From: Flammeovirga sp. SJP92
GTDB lineage: Bacteria > Bacteroidota > Bacteroidia > Cytophagales > Flammeovirgaceae
Reading direction: 5' to 3'
Length of the DNA: 64,000 bases
Assembly (NCBI RefSeq): GCF_001583495.1
Contig: NZ_LQAQ01000111.1
Location: 186,001-250,000, forward strand
Within the stretch, counting starts at the first letter, position 1. Every line of letters starts with the position of its first letter. Of this stretch, positions 8,199 through 17,490 are shown in pieces. Position numbers and translations under genes: made by a program. The notes beneath the pieces were generated by a model. That model searched no databases. It was given only the letters and a program-made list of their open reading frames with translations, and was not told the origin of the DNA.

Positions 8199-8774
8199 AT
8201 GGATATTCAGGAACTCATTTTTTCAGTTATAGGCTTAGTTGTATACTGGTATTTATCTAACTTAGGGAAGAAGAAAAACGATAAGAATAAAAACAAAAAT
8301 ATTAATCAAGAAACTATTATCCCTCCAACAAACCAAGGAGAAATAAATCAAAGTGAGGGTGATCATATTCAAAATAGGGAAGAAGTAAAAGCACCAACAT
8401 CTTTTACAGACTTGTTGAATATTCTATCAGACCCTGGAAAGATAGAGTCAAGACAACGTGATATCAATCCTTTGGATCCTCAAAAATCAGAAGAAAGATT
8501 AGTTCGTGATTTAGACCAGTATAGCCCTTCAAATGTGGCTGAAGAAACTTACGAGTCTGAAATGGATCGATATTATGATGATCAAGATGATTATCAGTGG
8601 CAGGATGATTTCACCAATGACGATCTCGATAAAGAGAAAGTTGAAAAGGGTAAAACAATTGCCAAAAAGAGAAGGCCAAAGAAAAAGAAAAATGTTGCTC
8701 AGCTTTTTAAGAATCCGAATAGAATTAGAGATGCCTACATTATGAATGAAATTCTGATGAAAAGAGAAGATTAA
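8199..8774 (+). CDS. Hypothetical single-pass membrane protein with acidic linker and basic C-terminus
   Basis: 191 residues, not assignable to a named family. The N-terminus has one membrane helix (ELIFSVIGLVVYWYLSNLG), then Lys/Asn-rich and strongly acidic linkers (SEMDRYYDDQDDYQWQDD), and then a very basic segment (KKRRPKKKKN). The last ~25 residues, FKNPNRIRDAYIMNEILMKR, resemble a short C-terminal motif (lrdAfImsEIL) seen in small Bacteroidota membrane proteins, which is why the reading is taken as real. It precedes the NTT-like fusion gene by 105 bases on the same strand and may be co-transcribed. Confidence 0.6.
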   Translation: MDIQELIFSVIGLVVYWYLSNLGKKKNDKNKNKNINQETIIPPTNQGEINQSEGDHIQNREEVKAPTSFTDLLNILSDPGKIESRQRDINPLDPQKSEERLVRDLDQYSPSNVAEETYESEMDRYYDDQDDYQWQDDFTNDDLDKEKVEKGKTIAKKRRPKKKKNVAQLFKNPNRIRDAYIMNEILMKRED

Positions 8775-8879
8775 GTTCTAATGAATTAAGAATTCCTCCT
8801 CTCAGTAAGATTGATTTTTTATCATTTACATCCATCTTTTATAGCTTTTTAGATTAGCTCAATACTACTTCGACTTACT

Positions 8880-11800
8880 ATGAAAAAATTACTGCTCACT
8901 ATGGTTGGAGGCCTTTCATCAGAGTGGCCTCGAATTGCAGCACTACTAACCTTAGGCTTTTTTACAGGTATTTTTATGGCCAGTTATAGTGTTGCCATTA
9001 ATACCCTCTTTATCTCTAAGTTTGGAAATGAGGAAGATTTCCCATTAGCCTTGGTGACACAAGGTGTTTTAGGTATCATCTTTACCATATTATTCTCCAA
9101 ACTTCAAAATATTATTGGTTTCCGTAAACTCGTTTATTTTACATCTACGATTATTTTTTTAATAATAGGTAGTATAACGGGGATGTTGATTCTTTTAGAT
9201 GAAAATCAATGGGTAGTCTTCTTTGGTTTTGCTACACTGGGGCCAATTGCATCTATTTCATTATTGATTTTCTGGGGAGCATTTGGACGTCTTTTTAATT
9301 TTTCTCAAAGTAAACGTTTATCAGGTGGAATTGATACAGGACAAGCTGTAGCGACGATTTTGGCCTTCTTCTCGGTACCTCTTGTACAAAACCTATTACC
9401 ATCTTTTTCTTATTTATCTCTTGTAGGAGCTATTTCTTATTTAGGATGTCTTGTTTCTATCGTTTATATACTTCGAAACTTTAGAATGCATGCAGCTGAA
9501 GCCATGACTGTGGATGAACACAAAACAGAACCACATAAAAGAGTGCGTTTAAGAGATTATAAGAAGTACTTTTTTATGATCAGTACGTTTGTAATGTGTT
9601 CAAGTTTTTCAGCAGCTTTTGTAGACTATTCATTTGTAACAGTAACACCACAGTACTTTTTGAAAGAACAAGAGCTTGCCAATTTCCTTGCCTTTTTTGA
9701 GGCTTTTGTCATTATTGTTTCCTTTTTAGTACAAACGTTCCTTAATGATAAGATTTTGGAAGTTTATGGATTACAATATTCATTGATGTTACTTCCCGGT
9801 ATCTTAGTGTTTTTTGGAGTGATTGATTTAGTGATAGGTTCTTTATTTGGTCATAGTAAAGAATCGGGAGCTTTTCTCATGTTCTTTTTGATCATATCAA
9901 TGTCAAAACTTGTGACAGATGCCTTGAGGGATTCCTTAGAAAGTCCCACAGTAAAGATCTTTTTCTTTCCATTGCCAACGGAAATAAGATATGAAGCTCA
10001 AACTTTAGTAGAAGGGACAGTTGCTCAAATGTCAACATTAGGGGCTGGTATTTTGATGATTCTTATTTCCAGATTGGGCGGTTATAATATACTTTATAAC
10101 AACTTTGTAATTTTTGCAATAGTGGGAGTTTGGGTCTTTATCACATTTAAAATGTATGCTCAATACAGAGTTTCTCTTCAAAATTTATTGGCGGCCAACT
10201 CAACAGAAAATGAATATACATCAGATCAGGGAAATAGGTTTCAGAATAATAAAATTCAGAATTTGCTTCAAAGTAGGTGGAATTCAGTTTCTACAAAACT
10301 CTCACCGCTTCTTTTTAAACTCATCGAGAGATTAGATATTTTTCTATTCAGATCAATTTTATCAGAAAAAGGAAACCTGTTGAGGTTTGTCAATAAAAGA
10401 ATTGCTTTAAGTAAAATCAAAGAATATAGAATTTATGAAAGTGCAGATGCTTTGAATGCTTTTGTTCAGGGTACATTCGAAGATGATGAATTAATAGCAG
10501 TCGCGGAGGCATTAGCTCATGATTTGAAAGCTGAAGTATTATTAGAAAGTGACATAGAGAATATTATAGAATTATCAAAGTCTCCTGATCCGAAAAAGCG
10601 GATGAAGGCTTCAAGGTTAATTTTTAGTTGTTATGATGAAAAGTTGGAAAATACAGTTTCCAAATTAATCAGAGATTACAATTATGATGTAAGAGTAGAA
10701 GCAATGTCTTTGGTGGGATATCACAAAATATCCACACTAATTCCAGTTTTGGTAGAGCGTTTATCTATTAAAGGTGATGAAAGGGTAGCATTGTCTGCAA
10801 TTGTAGCTGTGGGTAAAGAGGGTGCTAAGATTTTGGAAAATGCCTTTCATAAAAATGGTCAAATACAGCAGACCAAACGACTAATTCTACAAGCCTACGC
10901 AAAAATTGGTAGTGAAGAATCTGTACAGCTTTTATCAGAAAAGATAACATCTCCAGAGAGAAGAATTTCATATGAGGCTCTTTCTCTTCTCAGTGCATTA
11001 GGATGGAATGCTGAAGATGAATATCAGATCTTGTTTTTGAAGGAAGCACTTAAAAGGGAAGCGAATAACTGTTATTGGAATATTGCGGTTTCTTTGGAGT
11101 TAGAAGATTCAAAGGAAACAGTATTAGTTCAACGTGCTATACAAGCCGAGATTATTAGTAATTATAATCAGATGTTCCTTTTATTGGATATGCTTTATGA
11201 TAGGGGTTCTTTGAAATTGATTCGAAAAAACTATGAATTAGGAACTGCAGATAGTATTGGTTACGCAGTAGAATTACTTGATGTACTTATTGATGAAGAT
11301 ATAAAAGGTTATGTATTGCCTCTGTTTGAAGATGCCTCTGCAGAGGAAAGAGTGAAGAAATTACAAGACTTATATTATAGAGAATCTTATACGAGTGATT
11401 ATGCTTTAGTTAGATTAGCGACAAGAGATCCAAACTGGCTGTCTTCCTGGGCAAGAGCTTCAGCTTTATATGCTTTGGCATTTAAACCTAGAATGTGTAA
11501 TCCTAATATGCTTGTGGGTTATCTTTTTGATTCAAGCAAACTACTTTCAGAATTGGCTGCTTGGATATTAAAAGTAAACTTTCCGGATACTTTAGAGGAA
11601 TCTTTTTCAAGATTAGACCATAAGACGGAATCTGACTTAAGAGAACTTCTAAGGGATGTAGACAGTTTGGATTGGAAAACAACACCTAAATTTACTTTCT
11701 CTAAGGCACTTTTCTATTCAAACATTTCTGAATTTCATAATCTAACAGGTGATGAACTTTCTGATTTGGCTGAAATATCTAATTTGAAATTCGTAGAAAA

Positions 11801-12122
11801 AGGAAAAACGATTATCAATGCCGAAGCACTGAAAGAGGGAGGGTTGTATATTGTCAAAGATGGTGAAATAGCCATTGGAAATGGTGATGCGCATACTCTT
11901 TTATATAAAAACAGAATGATGATTGGTACTTATATATCAACAAAGGCTGATGCATGGGTTGGTGATATGTACACTTTGAAAGATAGTTATTTGTATGAGA
12001 TTGATGAGAAATCATTCTTCTTACTGCTAGCTACGGATATGCACATGGTAGAAATTATAATGAATAATGTAAGAAGAGCATTCAGAACCTCCATCAACCT
12101 ACAGAAAGTAGTATTGGAATAA
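8880..12122 (+). CDS. NTT/MFS-like membrane transporter fused to HEAT repeats and a cyclic-nucleotide-binding domain
   Basis: 1080 residues in three parts. Residues ~1-430 hold about 12 membrane helices resembling the ATP/ADP translocase (NTT) branch of the MFS fold, beginning LLTLGFFTGIFMASYSVAINTLF. Residues ~490-900 are alpha-helical repeats of HEAT type (for example YDVRVEAMSLVGYHKI, ERRISYEALSLLSALG). Residues ~945-1070 form a CAP_ED-like domain (GGLYIVKDGEIAIGNG, then YLYEIDEKSFFLLL). NTT-like proteins fused to HEAT or cNMP modules have been described in free-living bacteria, and their substrates are not settled. The layout suggests transport or signalling across the inner membrane controlled by a bound nucleotide. 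The canonical Arg of cNMP pockets is not evident, so ligand binding is uncertain. Confidence 0.75.
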   Translation: MKKLLLTMVGGLSSEWPRIAALLTLGFFTGIFMASYSVAINTLFISKFGNEEDFPLALVTQGVLGIIFTILFSKLQNIIGFRKLVYFTSTIIFLIIGSITGMLILLDENQWVVFFGFATLGPIASISLLIFWGAFGRLFNFSQSKRLSGGIDTGQAVATILAFFSVPLVQNLLPSFSYLSLVGAISYLGCLVSIVYILRNFRMHAAEAMTVDEHKTEPHKRVRLRDYKKYFFMISTFVMCSSFSAAFVDYSFVTVTPQYFLKEQELANFLAFFEAFVIIVSFLVQTFLNDKILEVYGLQYSLMLLPGILVFFGVIDLVIGSLFGHSKESGAFLMFFLIISMSKLVTDALRDSLESPTVKIFFFPLPTEIRYEAQTLVEGTVAQMSTLGAGILMILISRLGGYNILYNNFVIFAIVGVWVFITFKMYAQYRVSLQNLLAANSTENEYTSDQGNRFQNNKIQNLLQSRWNSVSTKLSPLLFKLIERLDIFLFRSILSEKGNLLRFVNKRIALSKIKEYRIYESADALNAFVQGTFEDDELIAVAEALAHDLKAEVLLESDIENIIELSKSPDPKKRMKASRLIFSCYDEKLENTVSKLIRDYNYDVRVEAMSLVGYHKISTLIPVLVERLSIKGDERVALSAIVAVGKEGAKILENAFHKNGQIQQTKRLILQAYAKIGSEESVQLLSEKITSPERRISYEALSLLSALGWNAEDEYQILFLKEALKREANNCYWNIAVSLELEDSKETVLVQRAIQAEIISNYNQMFLLLDMLYDRGSLKLIRKNYELGTADSIGYAVELLDVLIDEDIKGYVLPLFEDASAEERVKKLQDLYYRESYTSDYALVRLATRDPNWLSSWARASALYALAFKPRMCNPNMLVGYLFDSSKLLSELAAWILKVNFPDTLEESFSRLDHKTESDLRELLRDVDSLDWKTTPKFTFSKALFYSNISEFHNLTGDELSDLAEISNLKFVEKGKTIINAEALKEGGLYIVKDGEIAIGNGDAHTLLYKNRMMIGTYISTKADAWVGDMYTLKDSYLYEIDEKSFFLLLATDMHMVEIIMNNVRRAFRTSINLQKVVLE

Positions 12123-12148
12123 AAAGAATCTTATTATTCTAAAAAAGA

Positions 12149-12177
12149 AAGGCCACTCATCATTTTTGAGTGGCCTT
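12149..12177. terminator. Bidirectional terminator between convergent genes
   Basis: Perfect 11-bp stem AAGGCCACTCA / TGAGTGGCCTT with a 7-base T-rich loop, A-rich on the left. It ends the NTT-fusion gene on + and the LEA-type lipoprotein gene on -. Confidence 0.8.
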
Positions 12178-12192
12178 ATATATTTTGACAGA

Positions 12193-12666
12193 TTAGTTTA
12201 AAATGCTTAAACCAATTGTTTCTTTTTGATCAAAAGGAACTTTAAAAGAGACGCCTAATGCTTTTGTTTTAACATACCCAGAATATCTTACTTCAAAGTC
12301 TTCACCAGTAGCCATGTTAATAATTCCGCCTAATAAATTGGAGAATAATGCTTTAGGAGGGAATTGAACTTCAAGAGGTAAAGTGAATTCTGATTTTTTC
12401 TTAGCTTCAGAACTTAAATTTTGATTCACAGATCCAATATTATTTCCATTAACAAGTACATCTACATGAATTTCATCAATTGTAATTGAAACGCTATTGG
12501 GATTGTATAACACAGCCTCCGCTTTAACTACAAAGTTACCATCTTCAAGAGAGAACATTTCCATATTTTTCAATGTAACAAACTCAGGTGCTTCAGGACC
12601 GCATGAAGTCAATGATAATAATAAGATGCTTGTTAAAAAGTATTGTAATAGACTTTTAAAGTTCAT
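12193..12666 (-). CDS. LEA type 2 (LEA14/WHy-like) lipoprotein
   Basis: 157 residues. It has a lipoprotein signal with the lipobox LTSC at Cys22, then a single beta-sandwich domain with the LEA14 pattern: FVVKAEAVLYNPNSVSITIDEIHVDVLVNG (strand, NPN turn, strand), LPLEVQFPPKALF, and FEVRYSGYVKTKALGVSFKVPF at the end. LEA type 2 domains in bacterial lipoproteins are of unknown function, with a general role in envelope stress suggested for the family. It is probably anchored to an envelope membrane. It is transcribed alone and converges on the NTT-fusion gene. Confidence 0.85.
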   Translation of the reverse strand: MNFKSLLQYFLTSILLLSLTSCGPEAPEFVTLKNMEMFSLEDGNFVVKAEAVLYNPNSVSITIDEIHVDVLVNGNNIGSVNQNLSSEAKKKSEFTLPLEVQFPPKALFSNLLGGIINMATGEDFEVRYSGYVKTKALGVSFKVPFDQKETIGLSILN

Positions 12667-13110
12667 TCTATTTTAGTTTAAAAAAAATTACAGATATACG
12701 ACGATACTTACATTTTATGCTGTATGTATCTTTTAATCAAAAATAAGAGATTATTCATAAAGCACCTAATGAAGTCCCCTGTTGAAGCTTTACTTTTTTA
12801 TGAATTAAGAAGTGTATTTAATATGATTATTCAATGAATTTCAGTCTCCTCAGTTAAAAGCTCGATGTAAGATTATCATCTATCCAAGAAATATTATGAA
12901 AAAAATACTTTGTCAGAGGATATTAAACATCTCTTTTTTTTAGAGAGGAAAGTAAAGAGTAAATTTATGACAATGGATGATGGTATTTTACTACTTGAGT
13001 TATATTTATAGTATATGTGAATACATGTTAACGATCTATTAATCTATTCTTTATTAAATGAATTACACTAAATTTGCAGCCAATAATAATCCAAGGTTTG
13101 CCAAAAAAAT
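12667..13110. other. Intergenic stretch of about 440 bases with one promoter candidate
   Basis: No coding frame, RNA family or long repeat was recognised. It is AT-rich and separates a divergent pair. The only signal is a -7 box TAAATTTG at 13069-13076 directed at the coiled-coil gene. Confidence 0.5.
13069..13076 (+). promoter_or_regulatory. Candidate -7 promoter box for the coiled-coil gene
   Basis: TAAATTTG matches TAnnTTTG and lies 34 bases upstream of the ATG at 13111, giving a leader of about 28 bases. No clear -33 TTG is seen. Confidence 0.45.
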
Positions 13111-14775
13111 ATGACTATAACAACGATGATTCAACCTGATAAAAGAAGTGTCTTCTTTCAAATTATTGAGTTTTCAGTTTATCGTTTTTATTCTCTTCTA
13201 GAAGAAGGGAAAGGTAATATTGGAGATGGCAAACAATGTTTTAAACTAAAAGGAAGAGGCGTAAACTTATATTCAAAAAAAGATTTTATTGAATATAATA
13301 ACCTCGACGAGTTAGTTTTTGAGGATATTTGTTTAGAGTTGTATTCCTTGTCGAATAGAACTCCTAAATGGGACATGGATAGATTATTTGCTTACAAAAG
13401 TGAAATTGTTGATAATTTCTCTAATATCTTGGAAGCAAAATCTGTCAATGATTTAACATTATTTGTCTCAGATACTAAAACAGCAAACTTTATTTTTGCT
13501 TTGATGATGAATTTACAAGACGCTGATCATGAAGATCAGAATGAAGAATTTAGTGAAGAAGGGAAGAAAACGGAGGGTAAGGCTTCAGTTGACGAACCTA
13601 TAAAACTATTACAAGTAGAGTTTCTTCAGAGGTTTCAAGTGCTTGAGCAAAGGATCAATGACTTAGAAACAGAAAATAAGAGATTAGAATCCAAGGAAAA
13701 AGAAGACCAAGAGAAAATTTTGGTACTTGAAGCTAGTCTTAAAAAAATAGAGAAATTAGAAGAGCAGATTGAGATCCTTCAAAAATCTAGAAAGAAAGAA
13801 CTTACTGAAGTTTTTGATTCTTTAGAGGAAAAATTAAAATCTGTCTCAGATCAAATTACAGAAGTCAATGAGTCTTCTTTTAACAAAGAATCGGTTCGTG
13901 AATTTTTATCGCGTCTAGATCAAGTGGAAAGAAATATTATTGACATCAAAGATGAGTACGTGAAAGATGACGCGCTTCAATCTTTTTCTAAGCAGTTGGA
14001 GAAGCTGAATAAAGAAATTAGTTTCTTGACAGACGATCATGGGAATGAATTGAAGAAGGTTGATTTAAGATTTACAAAAATCAAAGGTGAGCGTTTAGAG
14101 TTGCGTGATAAGATGAATCTTATCGAGGAAAATGTCGCTGAAAAAATTGAACAGCTGAACTCAAAGCTGGAAAATGAAATGGGACAAATCACTAACGTTG
14201 CCGATGAAGTGACACGTAGACAGCAGGAGTTGCAAACCATGCTTAGAGATGAAATTTCTACTAATAAATCATTTATAGATAAGCTAACGGAAAAAATCAA
14301 TGATTCATTTGCAGAGGTGAATGAGAAGCAACATGAATTATTTATTGCTGTTAGTGACGTGAAAAGTAAGAAAGGGGAGAGCTCCTCTTCAAATGCTGTC
14401 ATTTCTAATTCCAAAGCACCAGAAATTTCTGTGGATGAGGAAGATGATGTAAATAGCGGAAATTATATAGAAATATGTTATGCCGAACCAGATGGCAATG
14501 GTTTCTTGACTAACTTATCCTCAAAAAAGCTTACTTACAAGCATGTATACAAAGTCAAAGTAATTGATGATACATCAGCTGATTTTGAGTTTGTAGATGA
14601 GGAAGATGCAAAGAAAACATTGAATATGAACCTTGCAATGATGTTTGATGAATATATGTCAGATAATGGAACAAGCGGTCCAAAGATATCATTGACAAGT
14701 TATGGTGAGGCAAAGAAAGTAAGAGGATTGAACGCATGGAGGGTACATAGAAAAGCAATCGTCAATCGATCTTAA
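13111..14775 (+). CDS. Large coiled-coil protein of unknown function
   Basis: 554 residues with no signal peptide or membrane helix, so probably cytoplasmic. Residues 1-145 form a globular N-terminal domain (SVFFQIIEFSVYRFYSLLEEG, then KSVNDLTLFVSDTKTANFIF). An acidic linker follows, then long heptad-like coiled coils at ~165-430, rich in Glu, Lys, Leu and Ile. The last ~100 residues form another globular domain (NYIEICYAEPDGNGFL ... LNAWRVHRKAIV). No known family was recognised. It may be a structural or scaffold protein, but this is a guess from shape. The gene stops 4 bases from the convergent PspC/GIN gene. Confidence 0.65.
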   Translation: MTITTMIQPDKRSVFFQIIEFSVYRFYSLLEEGKGNIGDGKQCFKLKGRGVNLYSKKDFIEYNNLDELVFEDICLELYSLSNRTPKWDMDRLFAYKSEIVDNFSNILEAKSVNDLTLFVSDTKTANFIFALMMNLQDADHEDQNEEFSEEGKKTEGKASVDEPIKLLQVEFLQRFQVLEQRINDLETENKRLESKEKEDQEKILVLEASLKKIEKLEEQIEILQKSRKKELTEVFDSLEEKLKSVSDQITEVNESSFNKESVREFLSRLDQVERNIIDIKDEYVKDDALQSFSKQLEKLNKEISFLTDDHGNELKKVDLRFTKIKGERLELRDKMNLIEENVAEKIEQLNSKLENEMGQITNVADEVTRRQQELQTMLRDEISTNKSFIDKLTEKINDSFAEVNEKQHELFIAVSDVKSKKGESSSSNAVISNSKAPEISVDEEDDVNSGNYIEICYAEPDGNGFLTNLSSKKLTYKHVYKVKVIDDTSADFEFVDEEDAKKTLNMNLAMMFDEYMSDNGTSGPKISLTSYGEAKKVRGLNAWRVHRKAIVNRS

Positions 14776-14779
14776 AATA

Positions 14780-17227
14780 TTAACGTTGTGTGTGTTTCTC
14801 AAAGTGAATAGGATCTCCTAATATTGTCACTTTACTTAAAGGAGTTTGAAAAATAGTAGCATTTTGTTTTGCGGTAATTTCTATTTTTGAAACTCCTTTT
14901 GCTTTTGCCTTTACTTCTTGAGTTATAAAATTTTTACCCTCAATTTGAGACCCATCATTAGCAAAGATAAATGCTTTCTGACTCTTTCCATTGAGTACCA
15001 TATTTGATGACCCAATTAAAGTGGTATATAAAAATTCACTTTCGATTGCAATGTCAGCATCAATCTTACCATCAAGTTCAAACTTCACAGTGTCCACACT
15101 ACATTTTGCTACTTTAAGATCACCTTTTCCATTAAATTTAATAAAAGCAATGTCTTTAGGAGATGAGATTTTTAAAGTGTGTTCCTCCTCGTCATTTTCT
15201 TCGGAAACAGGATATATCTTCAATGTGCCATTGATACTTTTTACTAAATATTTATCGCTGTTCAGATTAATATTAGTAAAGTCAATGTCGTCATCAAATG
15301 TGATATCTACATTAAGATTTCCATAAATCTCCAATGAGTCGGTAGGAGTGACTCTGATGTGAAGTTTTTTATCCTTATCTGTTGATGTGAAAGAAGAATT
15401 AAAGTGATCTTGATGAACGTTGTGATCATTCTTTTTTGAGAATTGAACTTTATTTTGAGTATCGTCAATATCATCTTTATTGAAAGAATGGCAGATGTCA
15501 TCTGTATCAAAAACTAAGAATCTTCTCTTGTCATAATGTTCAAATTCAATATCCTGCTCGGCAATCTTTTTCTTGATTTTATTGTCTATTGTAAACAATT
15601 TACCATGTGGAACATAAATGAAGAGCTTCATAGATTGCATTCTATACTTGACACCTCTTGGAAATGCAAAATGCGAACCTAAAGTGATTGTGTTAGCATC
15701 TATCTTGGAAGAGTAGTCAATGGCTTTAGCATTAATAATTGCTCTTTCCCTTGTCTTACCCAATGCTTCTTGCAAGAAAACTAATTTTAGTTTGTCTCCG
15801 TCGTAGCTCTTGAGGTAAATCTTAGTTTCGTTAATAGGTAAATTGCCCAACTTTTCCATTTTTAAATCTAAAGGCATTGCACCTAGCGGTAATAATACCT
15901 CTTCTTTGTGAGTAGCTTGATTGTCAAAGTTATGGACTGACATATTTAAAGCCGTCAAAAGTAGGATTGTAAAAACAACATTCAAAGTAATCAATGCAAA
16001 AAGTACAGTGTTGTTTACGCTCTTTCTGAAAGTGATCAAAGAAGTACTAATCACAAATAATAAAACAGAAAGTACCGTAAATTCAATGGCACTAATGATA
16101 GCTGTTGTATTTGGAATACTATATTGAATAGTATTTAAAATATTACGGTCATATTCTAATAAAACCTCATTGGCAATATCGTTAGAAACATAGTTGAAAA
16201 TTGAATACAATGGTATAATCTTAAGACTGATTCCAAGAATGGGAATCGAAGTGAAAACCATTGTAATCGTGAATATAAATAAGATGGACCCTAATATAAA
16301 GGATAAAGCTCTTGCTAATTTATATAAGAGTGGGCTTACATTGACATTAGTGTTTTCAAACTTAATGTAGAGGTCTTGGAAATATTGACCAGAGAAATTG
16401 GTGTTTTCAAAAGTCTTTGTCAGGTACGCTTCAATTTCTGTAAGATTGAATTGAACTCCTTTACTTTGAAATTTGTCTTTCAAGCTTCTTGAATAAGGCG
16501 TAACAATCCAAATGACAGCATATAATACAATTAACTCATTCAGAAAATAAGTAGATACAATCAAACCGAATCGAATCCAATTAATATCAATTCCTAAATA
16601 GTTACTCAAACCTGCTGCAACGCCTCCAAAGATTTTATTTTCCTTATCTCTAAAGAAAATTCGTGTATTTTCATCTCTTTGAATGTTTCTTTTTTCAGGA
16701 AGTAATAACCATCCCACTAGGTAAGCCACTGCAAAAGTTAACATAGGAACTTTAGTGGAGCTCAAGAAAAAGATAGGCAGTAATAATAATAACCTAATCC
16801 AAAGTGGGTCAGTCTTAAGAGAATCAGCTATGCCTGCCGCAACTCCACCTATTTGTTGTCGATCAATATCCCTATAGAGGTCCTTGATTTTTTCAGATAA
16901 AGAAGAAACCGTTTCGTCATATATTGACTGTTTTTGAAATTCAGTATTCTGTTCCTTTTGTAAATCAGGAATTGTATAACCATCAGGAAGGCCAATGATT
17001 AAGATAGCTTGTTTTACGTCATCTTCGGTAAGAAAATCAAATTCGTTGTCAATACAAGGCAAAAGCAGTTCAGCTAGCTTGTATTCAATCTCTTTAATAA
17101 TGATCTCAGAATTATTGAAACTTTTCAAATGATCATATAGGGCACTTCTGTAGCCGTCCAAAAGAGACTTGGCTTCTTCTGTGATTTTAAATATATTATT
17201 TCCTATATGTACATTATTCTGAATCAT
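14780..17227 (-). CDS. Membrane protein with two PspC domains and a C-terminal GIN/DUF2807 domain
   Basis: 815 residues from the preferred ATG at 17227 (MIQNNVHIGNNIFKITEEAK); an ATG at 17278 would add 17 residues of poor fit. The N-terminal ~95 residues resemble a HAAS-type helical module (LDGYRSALYDHLKS...EIEYKLAELLL). Two PspC domains follow, each with the IGGVAAGIADSL or FGGVAAGLSNYLG signature and paired membrane helices. More membrane segments span ~315-445, and a long extracytoplasmic part has repeating short strands at the end (LEIYGNLNVDITFDDD ... GKIDADIAIESEF), which is GIN/DUF2807-like. Such proteins are usually next to PadR regulators in Bacteroidota; none is seen here. An envelope-stress role is inferred from PspC. 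Confidence 0.8.
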   Translation of the reverse strand: MIQNNVHIGNNIFKITEEAKSLLDGYRSALYDHLKSFNNSEIIIKEIEYKLAELLLPCIDNEFDFLTEDDVKQAILIIGLPDGYTIPDLQKEQNTEFQKQSIYDETVSSLSEKIKDLYRDIDRQQIGGVAAGIADSLKTDPLWIRLLLLLPIFFLSSTKVPMLTFAVAYLVGWLLLPEKRNIQRDENTRIFFRDKENKIFGGVAAGLSNYLGIDINWIRFGLIVSTYFLNELIVLYAVIWIVTPYSRSLKDKFQSKGVQFNLTEIEAYLTKTFENTNFSGQYFQDLYIKFENTNVNVSPLLYKLARALSFILGSILFIFTITMVFTSIPILGISLKIIPLYSIFNYVSNDIANEVLLEYDRNILNTIQYSIPNTTAIISAIEFTVLSVLLFVISTSLITFRKSVNNTVLFALITLNVVFTILLLTALNMSVHNFDNQATHKEEVLLPLGAMPLDLKMEKLGNLPINETKIYLKSYDGDKLKLVFLQEALGKTRERAIINAKAIDYSSKIDANTITLGSHFAFPRGVKYRMQSMKLFIYVPHGKLFTIDNKIKKKIAEQDIEFEHYDKRRFLVFDTDDICHSFNKDDIDDTQNKVQFSKKNDHNVHQDHFNSSFTSTDKDKKLHIRVTPTDSLEIYGNLNVDITFDDDIDFTNINLNSDKYLVKSINGTLKIYPVSEENDEEEHTLKISSPKDIAFIKFNGKGDLKVAKCSVDTVKFELDGKIDADIAIESEFLYTTLIGSSNMVLNGKSQKAFIFANDGSQIEGKNFITQEVKAKAKGVSKIEITAKQNATIFQTPLSKVTILGDPIHFEKHTQR

Positions 17228-17448
17228 ATAAAAGTGATTAAGTATTGTGGTTTTCAATGTATAAGTATAATCAATCAAATCTAAAATTTGACCAATTTTG
17301 CAGATTAGCTTCGAGTGAATTTGTAAGTTTCTGATATACAGTGTTTAAGGTGTAATTTATTGAGGTTTGTCCATTTCGATTAAAAATAATAAACTGTTCA
17401 TTTTTGTACATTTTGAACACAATTTTCTATAATATTTAATGCCTCTAG

Positions 17449-17456
17449 TATATTTG
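17449..17456 (+). promoter_or_regulatory. Candidate -7 promoter box for the FKBP gene
   Basis: TATATTTG matches TAnnTTTG, 34 bases upstream of the ATG at 17491. No -33 TTG is present at the right distance. Confidence 0.4.
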
Positions 17457-17490
17457 AAGTATAATATTTGAATTACGCATTAATTTAGAC

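Noticed and set aside
14037-14414. A Ser/Phe-rich frame antisense to the coiled-coil gene
   Set aside because: The low-complexity sequence is what the antisense of a Glu/Lys-rich coiled coil gives; no start or domain support.
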